A DNA stretch of 64,000 nt from Gammaproteobacteria bacterium MedPE (GTDB lineage: Bacteria > Pseudomonadota > Gammaproteobacteria > Enterobacterales > Psychrobiaceae): the NCBI GenBank assembly GCA_001874365.1, contig MPDF01000001.1, forward strand, positions 19,224 through 83,223, written 5' to 3'. The notes below the pieces were generated by a model that saw nothing but the letters and a program-made list of their open reading frames with translations, was not told the DNA's origin and made no database searches. The translations under genes and the position numbers were made by a program. This document shows, piece after piece, positions 9,240-18,346 of this stretch. Every line of letters begins with the position of its first letter. The first letter of the stretch is position 1.

Positions 9240-9279
9240 TTGCTACAACATGTAGCGATTTTGTGGTTAACCAAGGGTA
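9240..9279 (-). promoter_or_regulatory. gcvP-porin intergenic palindromes
   Basis: Two inverted repeats: GCTAC-N5-GTAGC (about 9241-9255) and GTGGTTA with TAACCAC (about 9262-9283). They may be a weak gcvP terminator or operators for the porin gene; there is no T run to decide. Confidence 0.4.
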
Positions 9280-9293
9280 ACCACGTTTAAAGA

Positions 9294-12173
9294 TTAATCT
9301 TGTTGATACACGTCAATTGGTGGGCAGCTACAAATGAGGTTGCGATCGCCATAAACGTTATCAATTCGATTGGTGGTAGGCCAAAACTTGGTGGTTTTAG
9401 CGATGTTATTTGGGAAACAGGCGATTTCTCGGCTATAACTTCGTTCCCATAGTGGAGCAGATAAATCACTCATAGTGTGTGGTGCATGCACCAACGGATT
9501 GTCTTGTAGTGTCCATTGGCCAGACGCTACATTGGCAATTTCTTTGCGGATTGCGATCATCGCGTTAATGAATTTATCGAGTTCTTCGAGAGATTCACTC
9601 TCCGTCGGCTCTATCATTAAGGTACCAGCAACAGGGAATGACATCGTTGGTGCATGGAACCCATAGTCCATCAAGCGTTTTGCAACGTCTTCTTCGCTGA
9701 TACCGCTGCTTTCTTTTAAGTCACGTAAATCGATAATACATTCATGTGCTACTCGACCATTATTTCCGCGATAAAGAACGGGATAATGAGCACTGAGCTT
9801 TTCTGTAATGTAGTTAGCATTTAAGATGGCAAGTTCGGTTGCTTGTGTTAGGCCTTTGTCTCCCATTAAGGCGATATAAGCCCATGAGATAGGTAATATC
9901 GACGCACTACCAAGGTCTGTTGCTGATACTGCACCATCAGTTTGATGCACACTGTGCCCTGGTAAGAATGGGGCAAGGTGCGATTTAACCCCTATTGGAC
10001 CCATGCCCGGTCCGCCGCCACCGTGAGGAATACAGAACGTTTTATGTAGATTAAGATGGGATACATCAGAGCCAATAAACCCTGGTGACGTTAATCCAAC
10101 TTGTGCGTTCATGTTGGCGCCGTCCATGTAAACTTGACCGCCCGCTTCATGGACACGCTCACAAATTTCTACAATGCCATCTTCATAAACACCGTGCGTT
10201 GACGGGTAGGTGATCATGATACAAGACAGTTGTTCTCGATGTACCTCAATTTTATCTTTTAAATCTTCTAAATCGACGTTTCCGGCTTCATCACAGTTAA
10301 CTATAACGATACGTAGCGATACCATAGACGCGCTAGCTGGATTGGTTCCATGAGCAGAACTTGGAATCAAACACACATTACGATGTCCTTCTCCACGCGA
10401 TTCATGGTATTTAGAAATCGCAATCAAACCAGCGTATTCGCCTTGTGCGCCTGAGTTTGGTTGCAATGAAAACGCATCATAGCCAGTCACTTTAATAAGC
10501 ATGTCTGAAAAACTGTCAGCTAATGCTTGATAACCTTGACACTGATTTTGCGGTGCAAATGGATGCATCTGACCAAACTCAGGCCAAGTGACTGGGATCA
10601 TTTGCGCAGTCGCATTCAATTTCATGGTACATGAGCCAAGAGGAATCATGCCGTGTGTTAACGAAAAGTCTTTATTTTCTAATGATTTTAAGTAACGCAA
10701 CATTTGGGTTTCGCTGTGGTAGCGATTAAATGTTGGATGGGTCAAGTACTCACTAGTGCGTTGTAATGGCCCTGGAATATGCGCAAATTCTGCTTGATTG
10801 TAGCTTGCTTCAATATCGACAAAACTCAGTTGCTCGCCCGTAAATACTTCCCATAACCGTTCTAGATCGTCAGACGTCGTTGTTTCATCAAAACTCACTC
10901 CTAACTGCGTTGGCAAAATACGTAAGTTAGCATTATTTGCTAGAGCACGTTCATTGATTGACTCTGTCTCGTTGCCGGAATTTACCAGTACGGTGTCAAA
11001 GAAATGCTGATGAGCGATTTCGATGTTACGTAAACTTAATCCATGGACGAAAAGGGCTGTTAGATGGTGAACGCGGCGGCCAATGATTTTTAGTCCGTGT
11101 GGGCCATGATAAACCGCGTAAAAAGATGCCATATTTGCCAGCAACGCTTGAGCAGTACAGATGTTAGACGTCGCTTTTTCACGGCGAATATGCTGTTCAC
11201 GTGTTTGCATTGCCATGCGCAACGCCTGTTTACCTTGCGTATCTACAGAAACACCAATGACTCTGCCAGGAATAGTACGTTTGTGCTTCTCACTCGTTGC
11301 CATAAATGCTGCGTGTGGTCCGCCATATCCCATTGGTACGCCGAAGCGTTGAGAGCTACCAATGACAATATCTGCGCCCATTTCACCTGGCGATTTTAGC
11401 AGTGTTAAGGCTAAGAGATCAGTGGCAACAGCAATTAAGGTTTTCTTAGCATGAGCTGCACCGATGACAGGTTCTAAATCAACAATTTTACCAGTAGTAC
11501 CTGGATACTGCACAAGGGCACCGAATACATCGTGTTGTTCTAATTCTTCAGTTGGCGCGATAACAAGCTCGAATGCAAAGTACTGTGCTCGCGTCTTTAA
11601 CACGTCAATAGTCTGCGGGTGAACATCATCACTGATAAAGAAAACATTACTCTTATTCTTACCAGCGCGTTTACAAAAACTCATCGCTTCTGCTGCAGCA
11701 GTCGCTTCATCTAACAGCGACGCGTTAGCTAACTCCATGCCGGTAAAATCAACAATCATTTGTTGATAGTTAAGCAACGCCTCTAAACGGCCCTGCGATA
11801 TTTCGGGTTGGTATGGCGTGTAAGCGGTGTACCACCCCGGATTCTCTAATACATTACGTAAAATAACATGTGGTACATGGGTATCGTAATAACCTTGGCC
11901 AATGTAGCTGCGGTTAACAATATTCTTACCAGCTATCGATCGTAATGTCTTTAACATCTCAATTTCCGATTGAGGTGCTGCTAAACCCATCGGTGATTTT
12001 AAGCGAATGTTACTTGGTAATGTTTGGTCAACCAACTCATCAATTGAGTTAGCATTAATTGCGTTAAGCATGTGTTGCTGTTCATCGACACTTGGCCCAT
12101 TGTGACGAGCAATAAACTCTTCTTGGGGGCCTAGTTGAACAGATAATGGCTGTGTTGAATTAAAATCTGACAT
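9294..12173 (-). CDS. gcvP: glycine dehydrogenase (decarboxylating), P-protein
   Basis: PLP enzyme of the glycine cleavage system: it decarboxylates glycine and transfers the aminomethyl group to the lipoyl arm of GcvH. The 959-residue length is that of the single-chain form. The PLP-binding lysine is in [19 protein letters not shown], and other family blocks are [33 protein letters not shown] [14 protein letters not shown], and [15 protein letters not shown] at 12173 lies 16 bp after the gcvH stop, so the two are co-transcribed. gcvT is not in this operon but on the opposite strand beyond the divergent promoter region. Confidence 0.98.
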   Translation of the reverse strand: MSDFNSTQPLSVQLGPQEEFIARHNGPSVDEQQHMLNAINANSIDELVDQTLPSNIRLKSPMGLAAPQSEIEMLKTLRSIAGKNIVNRSYIGQGYYDTHVPHVILRNVLENPGWYTAYTPYQPEISQGRLEALLNYQQMIVDFTGMELANASLLDEATAAAEAMSFCKRAGKNKSNVFFISDDVHPQTIDVLKTRAQYFAFELVIAPTEELEQHDVFGALVQYPGTTGKIVDLEPVIGAAHAKKTLIAVATDLLALTLLKSPGEMGADIVIGSSQRFGVPMGYGGPHAAFMATSEKHKRTIPGRVIGVSVDTQGKQALRMAMQTREQHIRREKATSNICTAQALLANMASFYAVYHGPHGLKIIGRRVHHLTALFVHGLSLRNIEIAHQHFFDTVLVNSGNETESINERALANNANLRILPTQLGVSFDETTTSDDLERLWEVFTGEQLSFVDIEASYNQAEFAHIPGPLQRTSEYLTHPTFNRYHSETQMLRYLKSLENKDFSLTHGMIPLGSCTMKLNATAQMIPVTWPEFGQMHPFAPQNQCQGYQALADSFSDMLIKVTGYDAFSLQPNSGAQGEYAGLIAISKYHESRGEGHRNVCLIPSSAHGTNPASASMVSLRIVIVNCDEAGNVDLEDLKDKIEVHREQLSCIMITYPSTHGVYEDGIVEICERVHEAGGQVYMDGANMNAQVGLTSPGFIGSDVSHLNLHKTFCIPHGGGGPGMGPIGVKSHLAPFLPGHSVHQTDGAVSATDLGSASILPISWAYIALMGDKGLTQATELAILNANYITEKLSAHYPVLYRGNNGRVAHECIIDLRDLKESSGISEEDVAKRLMDYGFHAPTMSFPVAGTLMIEPTESESLEELDKFINAMIAIRKEIANVASGQWTLQDNPLVHAPHTMSDLSAPLWERSYSREIACFPNNIAKTTKFWPTTNRIDNVYGDRNLICSCPPIDVYQQD

Positions 12174-12189
12174 TCGAAAACCTCAACAA

Positions 12190-12570
12190 TTATTCAGAAA
12201 TCGCTTCTTGATAAGCTGCTTCATCCAGCAAGGTAGCAAATTGGCTATCATCGCTAATTTTAATTTTCACAATCCATGCATCTTCCAGTGGTGATGCATT
12301 AACAAGTTCAGGTTCATCTTCTAACGATTCATTAACGTCGATGATTTCACCAGAAATAGGAGCATAAACATCTGAAGCAGCTTTTACTGACTCAACCAAA
12401 GAAAAGCTTTCTCCTGCTGTAATGTCATCACCAACGTCAGGTAGTTCGACATAGACCACATCACCTAAAAGCTCTTGGGCGTGATCTGAAATTCCAATAG
12501 TTGCCGTTCCATCACCGTTATTTCTTGCCCATTCGTGGCTTTTTGCAAATTTAGTTTGATTAGCGCTCAT
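12190..12570 (-). CDS. gcvH: glycine cleavage system H-protein
   Basis: Lipoyl carrier that shuttles the aminomethyl group between GcvP and GcvT. It is 126 residues, the usual size. The lipoylated lysine is in the motif [12 protein letters not shown], with the neighbouring [13 protein letters not shown] strand. First gene of the minus-strand gcvH-gcvP pair. Upstream is a 704-bp divergent region carrying a TTTCC-N4-GGAAA palindrome about 165 bp before the start, matched by another before the symporter-gcvT pair. Confidence 0.97.
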   Translation of the reverse strand: MSANQTKFAKSHEWARNNGDGTATIGISDHAQELLGDVVYVELPDVGDDITAGESFSLVESVKAASDVYAPISGEIIDVNESLEDEPELVNASPLEDAWIVKIKISDDSQFATLLDEAAYQEAISE

Positions 12571-12735
12571 ATCAGTTTCCTATTCTTCTTGTTATCTAAT
12601 GCAATAGATTCGATATCATCGTGGTCTATCTTCCCAATGCCCTTATACCAGTCGTTTTTGCAGGTATTGGATTGTTAATAACTCGTTAACATTTTTAAAA
12701 CATAACAGGCTTGAGTTTCGCAATCAACAAAAAAG

Positions 12736-12749
12736 TTTCCAATTGGAAA
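12736..12749. promoter_or_regulatory. palindromic operator candidate upstream of gcvHP
   Basis: TTTCCAATTGGAAA, a perfect 14-bp palindrome. It shares TTTCC-N4-GGAAA with 13124-13139. Confidence 0.6.
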
Positions 12750-12769
12750 TAAAAGTGTTTGAAGTGAAT

Positions 12770-12783
12770 TATTGTATACAATA
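12770..12783. promoter_or_regulatory. GntR-like palindromic operator candidate
   Basis: TATTGTATACAATA, a perfect 14-bp palindrome of the TTGTATACAA type often bound by GntR-family regulators. No such regulator gene is in this window. Confidence 0.45.
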
Positions 12784-13123
12784 TTCATATGGTGACGTTA
12801 TTTCGTGCTTATTAAGTAAAAGGTGAGAATAATTCTCGATAAACGGTATAAAACCTTGTATCAGCGCCGTGGTATCGTTTTTTTAACGCCACACCGTTAT
12901 TAGATAATTATGAAAATAGTGATGTATAGCGCGTTCTTTTTTCATTAGTCGGAGGCTAACATTGTCGATGTTTACCCAACGTTTGCTTGAACTGTTATTA
13001 CCTTGTTACTGGTTGGTTCACTTGTAACTAACTGATATAATTCATCTATATTGTTTGTTGACGCGGCATTTTGTTACAGAATGTTAAAAAGTACTTGCTA
13101 TATGTTTCCCAAAGTTTTAATTT

Positions 13124-13139
13124 GTTTCCTATCGGAAAC
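13124..13139. promoter_or_regulatory. palindromic operator candidate upstream of symporter-gcvT
   Basis: GTTTCCTATCGGAAAC, with 6-bp arms GTTTCC and GGAAAC around TATC. Same spacing and core as 12736-12749. Confidence 0.6.
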
Positions 13140-13273
13140 GATTGTTTGGGGTGTGCTATCAAAGATATCTACAATCACCACCGATTAAAAACGATAAACC
13201 CTTTTACCTATTTTAATCATTTGAACGATGAATAAGTTGGTAAATATAAATATAACAATACAACGAGGTTTTT

Positions 13274-14662
13274 ATGGAATTTGTAAGTAATATCATTTCT
13301 TACATCAACGGTATCGTGTGGGGCGTTCCTATGCTTATCATGATCCTAGGTGTGGGTCTGTTTTTGACCTTTGGTTTAAAACTTATGCCTATTTTGAAAT
13401 TAGGCACAGGCTTTAAACTATTGTGGGGTGGTCGCATCCCAGATAAAGACGGCTCAAAAGAAGGTGAAATAAGTCCATTTAACGCGTTAATGACATCACT
13501 ATCAGCTACCATCGGTACTGGTAACATTGCAGGTGTTGCAACAGCTATCTTCTTAGGTGGTCCTGGTGCATTATTCTGGATGTGGTGTACCGCGTTAGTA
13601 GGTATGGCAACTAAGTTTGCTGAAGCAGTATTGGCAGTACGTTTTCGTGAAGTTGATGAAAACGGTAACCACACTGGTGGTCCGATGTACTACATCAAAA
13701 ATGGTCTATCAAGCAAATGGACGTGGTTAGGCACTGCCTTCGCTCTATTTGGTATGATTGCTGGTTTTGGTATTGGTAACACAGTACAAGCGAACTCTGT
13801 AGCAAATGCTATTGAATCTAACTTTGGTGTTGAGCCGTGGATTACTGGTCTTATAATGATGGTACTTGTAGGTCTTGTACTTATGGGTGGTATCAAGCGT
13901 ATTGGTGATGTTGCAGGTAAATTAGTACCTATGATGGCTACATTCTATATTGCATGTGGTATCGCAGTACTAATTGTTAATGCAGCTGAAATTCCAGCAG
14001 CATTCGGTCTTATCTTTGAAAGTGCATTTACTGGTACAGCAGCACAAGGTGGTTTCGCCGGTGCAGCAGTGTGGATGGCAATTCGCTTTGGTGTGGCTCG
14101 TGGTGTTTTCTCAAATGAAGCTGGTTTAGGTAGTGCGCCTATTGCTCACGCAGCAGCTCAAACGAAAAACCCAGTTGCTCAAGGTTTAGTGGCAATGCTA
14201 GGTACATTCATCGATACATTGATTGTTTGTTCTATTACAGGTTTAGCAATTATTGTAACAGGTGAGTGGACATCTGGTGAAACTGGTGCTGCGTTAACGT
14301 CTGCTGCATTTGGTGCTGCATTACCATACGGTAACTACATCGTCGCTGTATCATTAACTATCTTCGCATTCACTACAATCCTTGGTTGGAGTGTATACGG
14401 CGAGAAATGTGTACAGTATTTATTCGGTGTTAAAGCTATCTTGCCTTTCCGCGTAATTTGGATTCTTGTTGTGCCAGTAGGTGCTGCAGGTTCGTTAGAG
14501 TTCATTTGGTTACTTGCTGATACAATGAACGCATTAATGGCTATTCCAAACTTAATCGCAATCGCATTACTAAGCCCAGTAGTATTTAAACTGACTAAAG
14601 AATACTTTGCTAGCAATGGTGCCGTTCCAGAATGTATGGAACAGAAGAAGCCACAAGAATAA
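13274..14662 (+). CDS. sodium:alanine/glycine symporter, AGCS family
   Basis: Inner-membrane Na+-coupled carrier for alanine or glycine. It has 462 residues with about ten hydrophobic segments. Family signatures are FNALMTSLSATIGTGNIAGVATAI near residue 75, FWMWCTALVGMATKFAEAVLAVRFRE, and GVARGVFSNEAGLGSAPIAHAAAQT near 275. The RBS AACGAGG precedes ATG 13274. gcvT starts 70 bp downstream on the same strand, so transporter and glycine catabolism are probably co-expressed; this makes glycine a likely substrate (inference). A hairpin in the gap may set the ratio between the two. Confidence 0.95.
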   Translation: MEFVSNIISYINGIVWGVPMLIMILGVGLFLTFGLKLMPILKLGTGFKLLWGGRIPDKDGSKEGEISPFNALMTSLSATIGTGNIAGVATAIFLGGPGALFWMWCTALVGMATKFAEAVLAVRFREVDENGNHTGGPMYYIKNGLSSKWTWLGTAFALFGMIAGFGIGNTVQANSVANAIESNFGVEPWITGLIMMVLVGLVLMGGIKRIGDVAGKLVPMMATFYIACGIAVLIVNAAEIPAAFGLIFESAFTGTAAQGGFAGAAVWMAIRFGVARGVFSNEAGLGSAPIAHAAAQTKNPVAQGLVAMLGTFIDTLIVCSITGLAIIVTGEWTSGETGAALTSAAFGAALPYGNYIVAVSLTIFAFTTILGWSVYGEKCVQYLFGVKAILPFRVIWILVVPVGAAGSLEFIWLLADTMNALMAIPNLIAIALLSPVVFKLTKEYFASNGAVPECMEQKKPQE

Positions 14663-14698
14663 TCTTTCCGTAGTTTTACCTAAAGTTTAATCAATTAA

Positions 14699-14720
14699 AA
14701 CCGCCCAGCAATGGGCGGTT
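14699..14720 (+). promoter_or_regulatory. hairpin between symporter gene and gcvT
   Basis: Arms AACCGCCC and GGGCGGTT with loop AGCAAT. It ends a few bases before the gcvT Shine-Dalgarno TTGGAG and lacks a T run, so it fits a processing or attenuation structure better than a full terminator. Confidence 0.55.
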
Positions 14721-14732
14721 ATTGGAGTTCCT

Positions 14733-15848
14733 ATGTCTGAATTACTTAAAACCCCTTGTTATGACTTACATCTAGAAGCTGGTGCTAAAATGGTGCCTTT
14801 TGCAGGGTATGATATGCCTGTGCAATATACGCTAGGTGTGAAGAAAGAACATTTGCATACACGTGACGCTGCGGGGCTATTTGATGTGTCGCACATGGGA
14901 CAGCTTAAGCTTCACGGTGAAAACGCTGCCAAGGCGCTCGAATCTTTAGTGCCTGTCGATATTATTGACTTGCCCGTTGGTAAACAGCGTTATGCGCTAT
15001 TTACTAATGAGCAGGGCGGATTACAAGATGATTTAATGGTGAGTAATTTTGGTGATCATTTATTTGTCGTCGTCAATGCAGCATGTAAAGAACAAGACAT
15101 TGCACATTTACGCCAGCATATTGGCGATCAAGTAGAGATTGAAGTCATGGAAGATCGTGCGCTACTTGCGTTGCAAGGGCCGCAAGCTGCGAAAGTATTT
15201 GAGCGTTTGGTACCTGAATCTGCGAATATGGTCTTTATGGATTCTCGCATCCTTAATTTTGATGGTGTTGACGTGATTGTTGGACGCGCTGGTTACACTG
15301 GCGAAGATGGTTTTGAAATTTCAATGCCAGGTGAACATGCTGAGCGATTAACACGTTTATTATTAGCGCAAGATGAAGTTGAGTGGATTGGTTTGGGGGC
15401 ACGTGACTCGCTAAGACTAGAATCTGGCTTGTGTTTATATGGCCATGACATCGATTCGACAACAACACCCGTTGAAGCAAGTTTATTATGGGCCATTAGT
15501 AAAATTCGCCGTAGCGATGGTGAACGAGCTGGTGGTTTCCCTGGTGCAGATATCATTCTTGATCAAATTGCCACTAAAGATGTTGCGCGTAAACGTATTG
15601 GTATGCTTGGTTTAGGTAAAGCGCCAGTACGTGAAGGGGCCGAACTTTTTAATGAAGACGGTGAAAAAATTGGTGTTGTCACTAGTGGCACTGCCGGTCC
15701 TACTCGCGGAGCACCAGTTGCCATGGGATATGTTGCTAAGGAGTACGCTGTGTTAGGTAACGAAATTTTTGCCGATGTACGTGGTAAAAAGCTACCAATG
15801 CGTATCGAAAAGATGCCTTTTGTTGAACAGCGATATTTCCGTGGCTAA
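14733..15848 (+). CDS. gcvT: aminomethyltransferase, glycine cleavage T-protein
   Basis: Transfers the methylene group from aminomethyl-GcvH to tetrahydrofolate, releasing ammonia. It has 371 residues, normal for GcvT. The N-terminal motifs [21 protein letters not shown] and [10 protein letters not shown] and the folate-pocket segments [15 protein letters not shown] and [17 protein letters not shown] are present, with the C-terminal barrel motif [18 protein letters not shown]. It lies downstream of the symporter rather than with gcvHP, and a strong terminator follows. Regulation is presumably shared with gcvHP through the common palindrome (inference). Confidence 0.97.
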   Translation: MSELLKTPCYDLHLEAGAKMVPFAGYDMPVQYTLGVKKEHLHTRDAAGLFDVSHMGQLKLHGENAAKALESLVPVDIIDLPVGKQRYALFTNEQGGLQDDLMVSNFGDHLFVVVNAACKEQDIAHLRQHIGDQVEIEVMEDRALLALQGPQAAKVFERLVPESANMVFMDSRILNFDGVDVIVGRAGYTGEDGFEISMPGEHAERLTRLLLAQDEVEWIGLGARDSLRLESGLCLYGHDIDSTTTPVEASLLWAISKIRRSDGERAGGFPGADIILDQIATKDVARKRIGMLGLGKAPVREGAELFNEDGEKIGVVTSGTAGPTRGAPVAMGYVAKEYAVLGNEIFADVRGKKLPMRIEKMPFVEQRYFRG

Positions 15849-15887
15849 GTGAATCAGTATTAATTACTAATCAATTTACGTAAAAGG

Positions 15888-15922
15888 CGCCGAACAACTC
15901 TCTCATTGTTCGGCGTTTTTTT
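15888..15922 (+). terminator. intrinsic terminator after gcvT
   Basis: Ten-base arms CGCCGAACAA and TTGTTCGGCG with an 8-nt loop, followed by seven T. Confidence 0.93.
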
Positions 15923-16016
15923 ATGTCTGCAATATCAAGTTATTGCACGCAAGTAATGTATTAGTGTTGGAAAGTACGTATAATTGCGCGCTTTATAGAA
16001 CACCGAGACTACTATT

Positions 16017-18119
16017 ATGTTGCCATACTTCGCTGCTTGCCCTAAAGGGCTTGAATACCTACTCGTTAAAGAGATTGAAGAACTAGGCGGGGTAGAAGTA
16101 CGAGAGTCGCTTGCTGGTGTTCGTTTTAAGGCTAATTTAGCCGAAGCCTATACGATTTGTTTATGGTCTCGTTTGGCCAGCCGTATTTTATTATCTATCC
16201 ATACTGACGAAGTTCATAGTACCCAAGATGTTTACGATGTTGTATATCGTGTCAATTGGCATGCTTATTTTGATAATACGCAAAGCATTGCCGTAGAGTT
16301 TTCAGGCACTAACGGTTTTATCAACAACACCCAATTTGGCGCGTTGAAGGCCAAAGATGCAATTGTTGATAAATTCAGAGATAGCGGCTTTGAACGGCCA
16401 AACGTTGATAAACAAAGTGCTAATATTCGTATTGAATGCCGCATGGTAAATAACAAACTTACCCTCGCAATCAACTTTTCAGGTCGTTCATTGCAACAAC
16501 GCGGTTACCGTACTAATGCTGGTGAAGCACCGTTGCGTGAAAACTTAGCAGCAGCATTGATTATGCGTAGCGGCTGGGAAATCAATAAACCATTTTTTGA
16601 CCCGTTTTGTGGTAGTGGCACATTAGTCATCGAAGCGGCATTAATGGCAGCTAATATTGCGCCGTCATTGACGCGAGAGCGCTTCTCATTTGAGTCGTTA
16701 AAAGCATTTAAACCAGAAATATGGCAAGAAATTAAGCAGGATGCCCAAGTCAAGGCGGATGAAAGTAAGTCCCGTAAACAATTATGTATTCGCGGTAGTG
16801 ATATGGACTCTGGTGTTTTAAATATCGCGCGTGATAACGCTCGCCGCGCTGGTGTGGAGCATCTAGTGAGTTTTGACGTCGGTAACGCGCTTGAGATTAA
16901 GCCGCCATTTGGTAATCAAAAAGGTCATATAGTGACTAACCCGCCGTACGGTGAACGTCTTGGTGAGTTATTACCACTGATCTTTATTTATCATGGTTTT
17001 GCAAAGGCGGTTAAAGCGAAATTTAATGGCTGGGAGCTTAGTGTATTTAGTTCGTCTATTGAACTACTCACTGCGATTCGTTTAGCGCCGGATCATAAAT
17101 ACAAGTTGTTTAACGGTCAGCTTGAAGCGCTATTGGCTAACTATTCGATTGGCGACGGAGCGCTAAAGTCCGTATCTAAACAGGCTGAACCTTTTGCTAA
17201 TCGCATGCTAAAGAATAATAAAGCATTGAGTAAATGGGCCAAAAGTGAAGGCATTGAAGCGTATCGTTTATACGATGCAGATTTACCTGATTACAACCTA
17301 GCGATTGACCGTTATGGTAAGCAGTGGATTGTTCAGGAATATGCGGCGCCAAAATATATGGATCCGTCAAAAACGCTACGCCGTTTAATTGAAGCCTTTA
17401 TTGTACTTGATCATTTGTTTGATATTGATAGTGATGATTTGATTTATAAAGTCCGTGAAGTGAAAAAGGGCGAAAACCAGTATGAAAAAATTAACGAGCA
17501 AAAGAGTAAGTTCGCTGTTCAAGAATATAACGCGAAGTTTTTGATTAACAGTTCTGATTATTTAGATAATGGTTTGTTTTTAGATCATCGTTTAACGCGT
17601 CGTAAACTTGGTGAATTAAGTGAAGGCATGGATTTTCTGAATCTATTTTGTTACACCGGCACCGCGTCAGTTCACGCGGCGTTAGGCGGTGCCAAATCAA
17701 CAACCAGCGTTGATATGTCACGTACTTATCTTGATTGGGCCAAAGAGAATTTCAAACTCAATAACCTACATGGCGACCAATACAACTTCATTCAAATGGA
17801 TTGCTTAAATTGGCTTAAACATTGTCAGCACGATTACGATTTGATATTTATTGACCCACCCACGTTCTCTAATTCAAAACGTATGGAGCAATCATTTGAC
17901 GTTAATCGCGACCATGTTGAGCTTATTAAAGCGCTCAAACGCATCTTGCGCCCAGATGGTTTAATTATTTTCTCGAATAATTCACGTCAATTTAAAATGA
18001 ATCATCGTGATATTAAGGGCATTGGTTTACAGGCACAAGAAGTAACGGAACATACGATTCCTCGTGATTTTAAAGGAAATCCTAAGATTCATAATTGCTG
18101 GGAAATCACGCGTTTATGA
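16017..18119 (+). CDS. rlmL: 23S rRNA (guanine) methyltransferase RlmKL, fused
   Basis: Bifunctional enzyme making m2G2445 (RlmL half) and m7G2069 (RlmK half) in 23S rRNA. 700 residues, as in E. coli. The order is N-terminal ferredoxin-like/THUMP domain (~1-155), RlmL Rossmann domain with FDPFCGSGTLVIEAALMA and NPPYGERLGELL, then RlmK domain with FLNLFCYTGTASVHAALGGA and IDPPTFSNSKRM. The stop TGA overlaps the ATG of the next gene (ATGA), so rlmKL, the glutaredoxin-like gene and uup form one operon. Confidence 0.97.
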   Translation: MLPYFAACPKGLEYLLVKEIEELGGVEVRESLAGVRFKANLAEAYTICLWSRLASRILLSIHTDEVHSTQDVYDVVYRVNWHAYFDNTQSIAVEFSGTNGFINNTQFGALKAKDAIVDKFRDSGFERPNVDKQSANIRIECRMVNNKLTLAINFSGRSLQQRGYRTNAGEAPLRENLAAALIMRSGWEINKPFFDPFCGSGTLVIEAALMAANIAPSLTRERFSFESLKAFKPEIWQEIKQDAQVKADESKSRKQLCIRGSDMDSGVLNIARDNARRAGVEHLVSFDVGNALEIKPPFGNQKGHIVTNPPYGERLGELLPLIFIYHGFAKAVKAKFNGWELSVFSSSIELLTAIRLAPDHKYKLFNGQLEALLANYSIGDGALKSVSKQAEPFANRMLKNNKALSKWAKSEGIEAYRLYDADLPDYNLAIDRYGKQWIVQEYAAPKYMDPSKTLRRLIEAFIVLDHLFDIDSDDLIYKVREVKKGENQYEKINEQKSKFAVQEYNAKFLINSSDYLDNGLFLDHRLTRRKLGELSEGMDFLNLFCYTGTASVHAALGGAKSTTSVDMSRTYLDWAKENFKLNNLHGDQYNFIQMDCLNWLKHCQHDYDLIFIDPPTFSNSKRMEQSFDVNRDHVELIKALKRILRPDGLIIFSNNSRQFKMNHRDIKGIGLQAQEVTEHTIPRDFKGNPKIHNCWEITRL

Positions 18120-18346
18120 GTCCGGTAATTTTATACTCGACTGATGGATGTCATTTATGCGAGCTTGCACAGCAGCAACTAGAGCAATTGACACAGTCAT
18201 TTGAGATAGTCGACATCATTGAAGACTCATCGTTAGTTGAAAAATATGGCACGCGAATTCCCGTCGTGCTTAATCACAATTCTCAAGAACTCGGTTGGCC
18301 ATTTGAGCTAAGCGAGTTACAAACATTTTTAGGTAGTTCATGTTAA
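18116..18346 (+). CDS. glutaredoxin-like (DUF836 type) thiol protein
   Basis: A 76-residue thioredoxin-fold protein. The start is ATG 18116, overlapping the rlmKL stop as ATGA; a TTG 21 bases upstream would lie inside rlmKL and is less likely. It opens with SPVILYSTDGCHLCELA, giving a CHLC redox motif right after the first strand, and contains the cis-Pro segment YGTRIPVVL. Probably a cytoplasmic oxidoreductase; its partner is unknown. Its last bases overlap the start of uup by 7 nt, indicating translational coupling. The same gene order is common in Alteromonadales and Vibrionaceae relatives. Confidence 0.85.
   Translation: MSPVILYSTDGCHLCELAQQQLEQLTQSFEIVDIIEDSSLVEKYGTRIPVVLNHNSQELGWPFELSELQTFLGSSC

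Larger units (their letters stand above)
12571..13273. promoter_or_regulatory. 704-bp divergent control region between gcvHP and symporter-gcvT
   Basis: No gene seen. It holds four palindromes: TTTCCAATTGGAAA (12736-12749), TATTGTATACAATA (12770-12783), GAGAATAATTCTC (12825-12837) and GTTTCCTATCGGAAAC (13124-13139). The first and last share TTTCC-N4-GGAAA, and each is nearer one of the two operons. The second has the shape of GntR-family (FCD type) operators. A lone GTTTCC half-site lies near 13103. I looked for a glycine riboswitch and found none of its conserved core. Confidence 0.6.

Noticed and set aside
12825..12837. GAGAATAATTCTC as a Fur box
   Set aside because: It is palindromic but matches the 19-bp Fur consensus poorly and the flanking genes are not iron-related. 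Left as an unexplained palindrome.
12571..13273. Glycine riboswitch upstream of gcvHP or the symporter
   Set aside because: None of the conserved glycine-aptamer core sequences were found on either strand.
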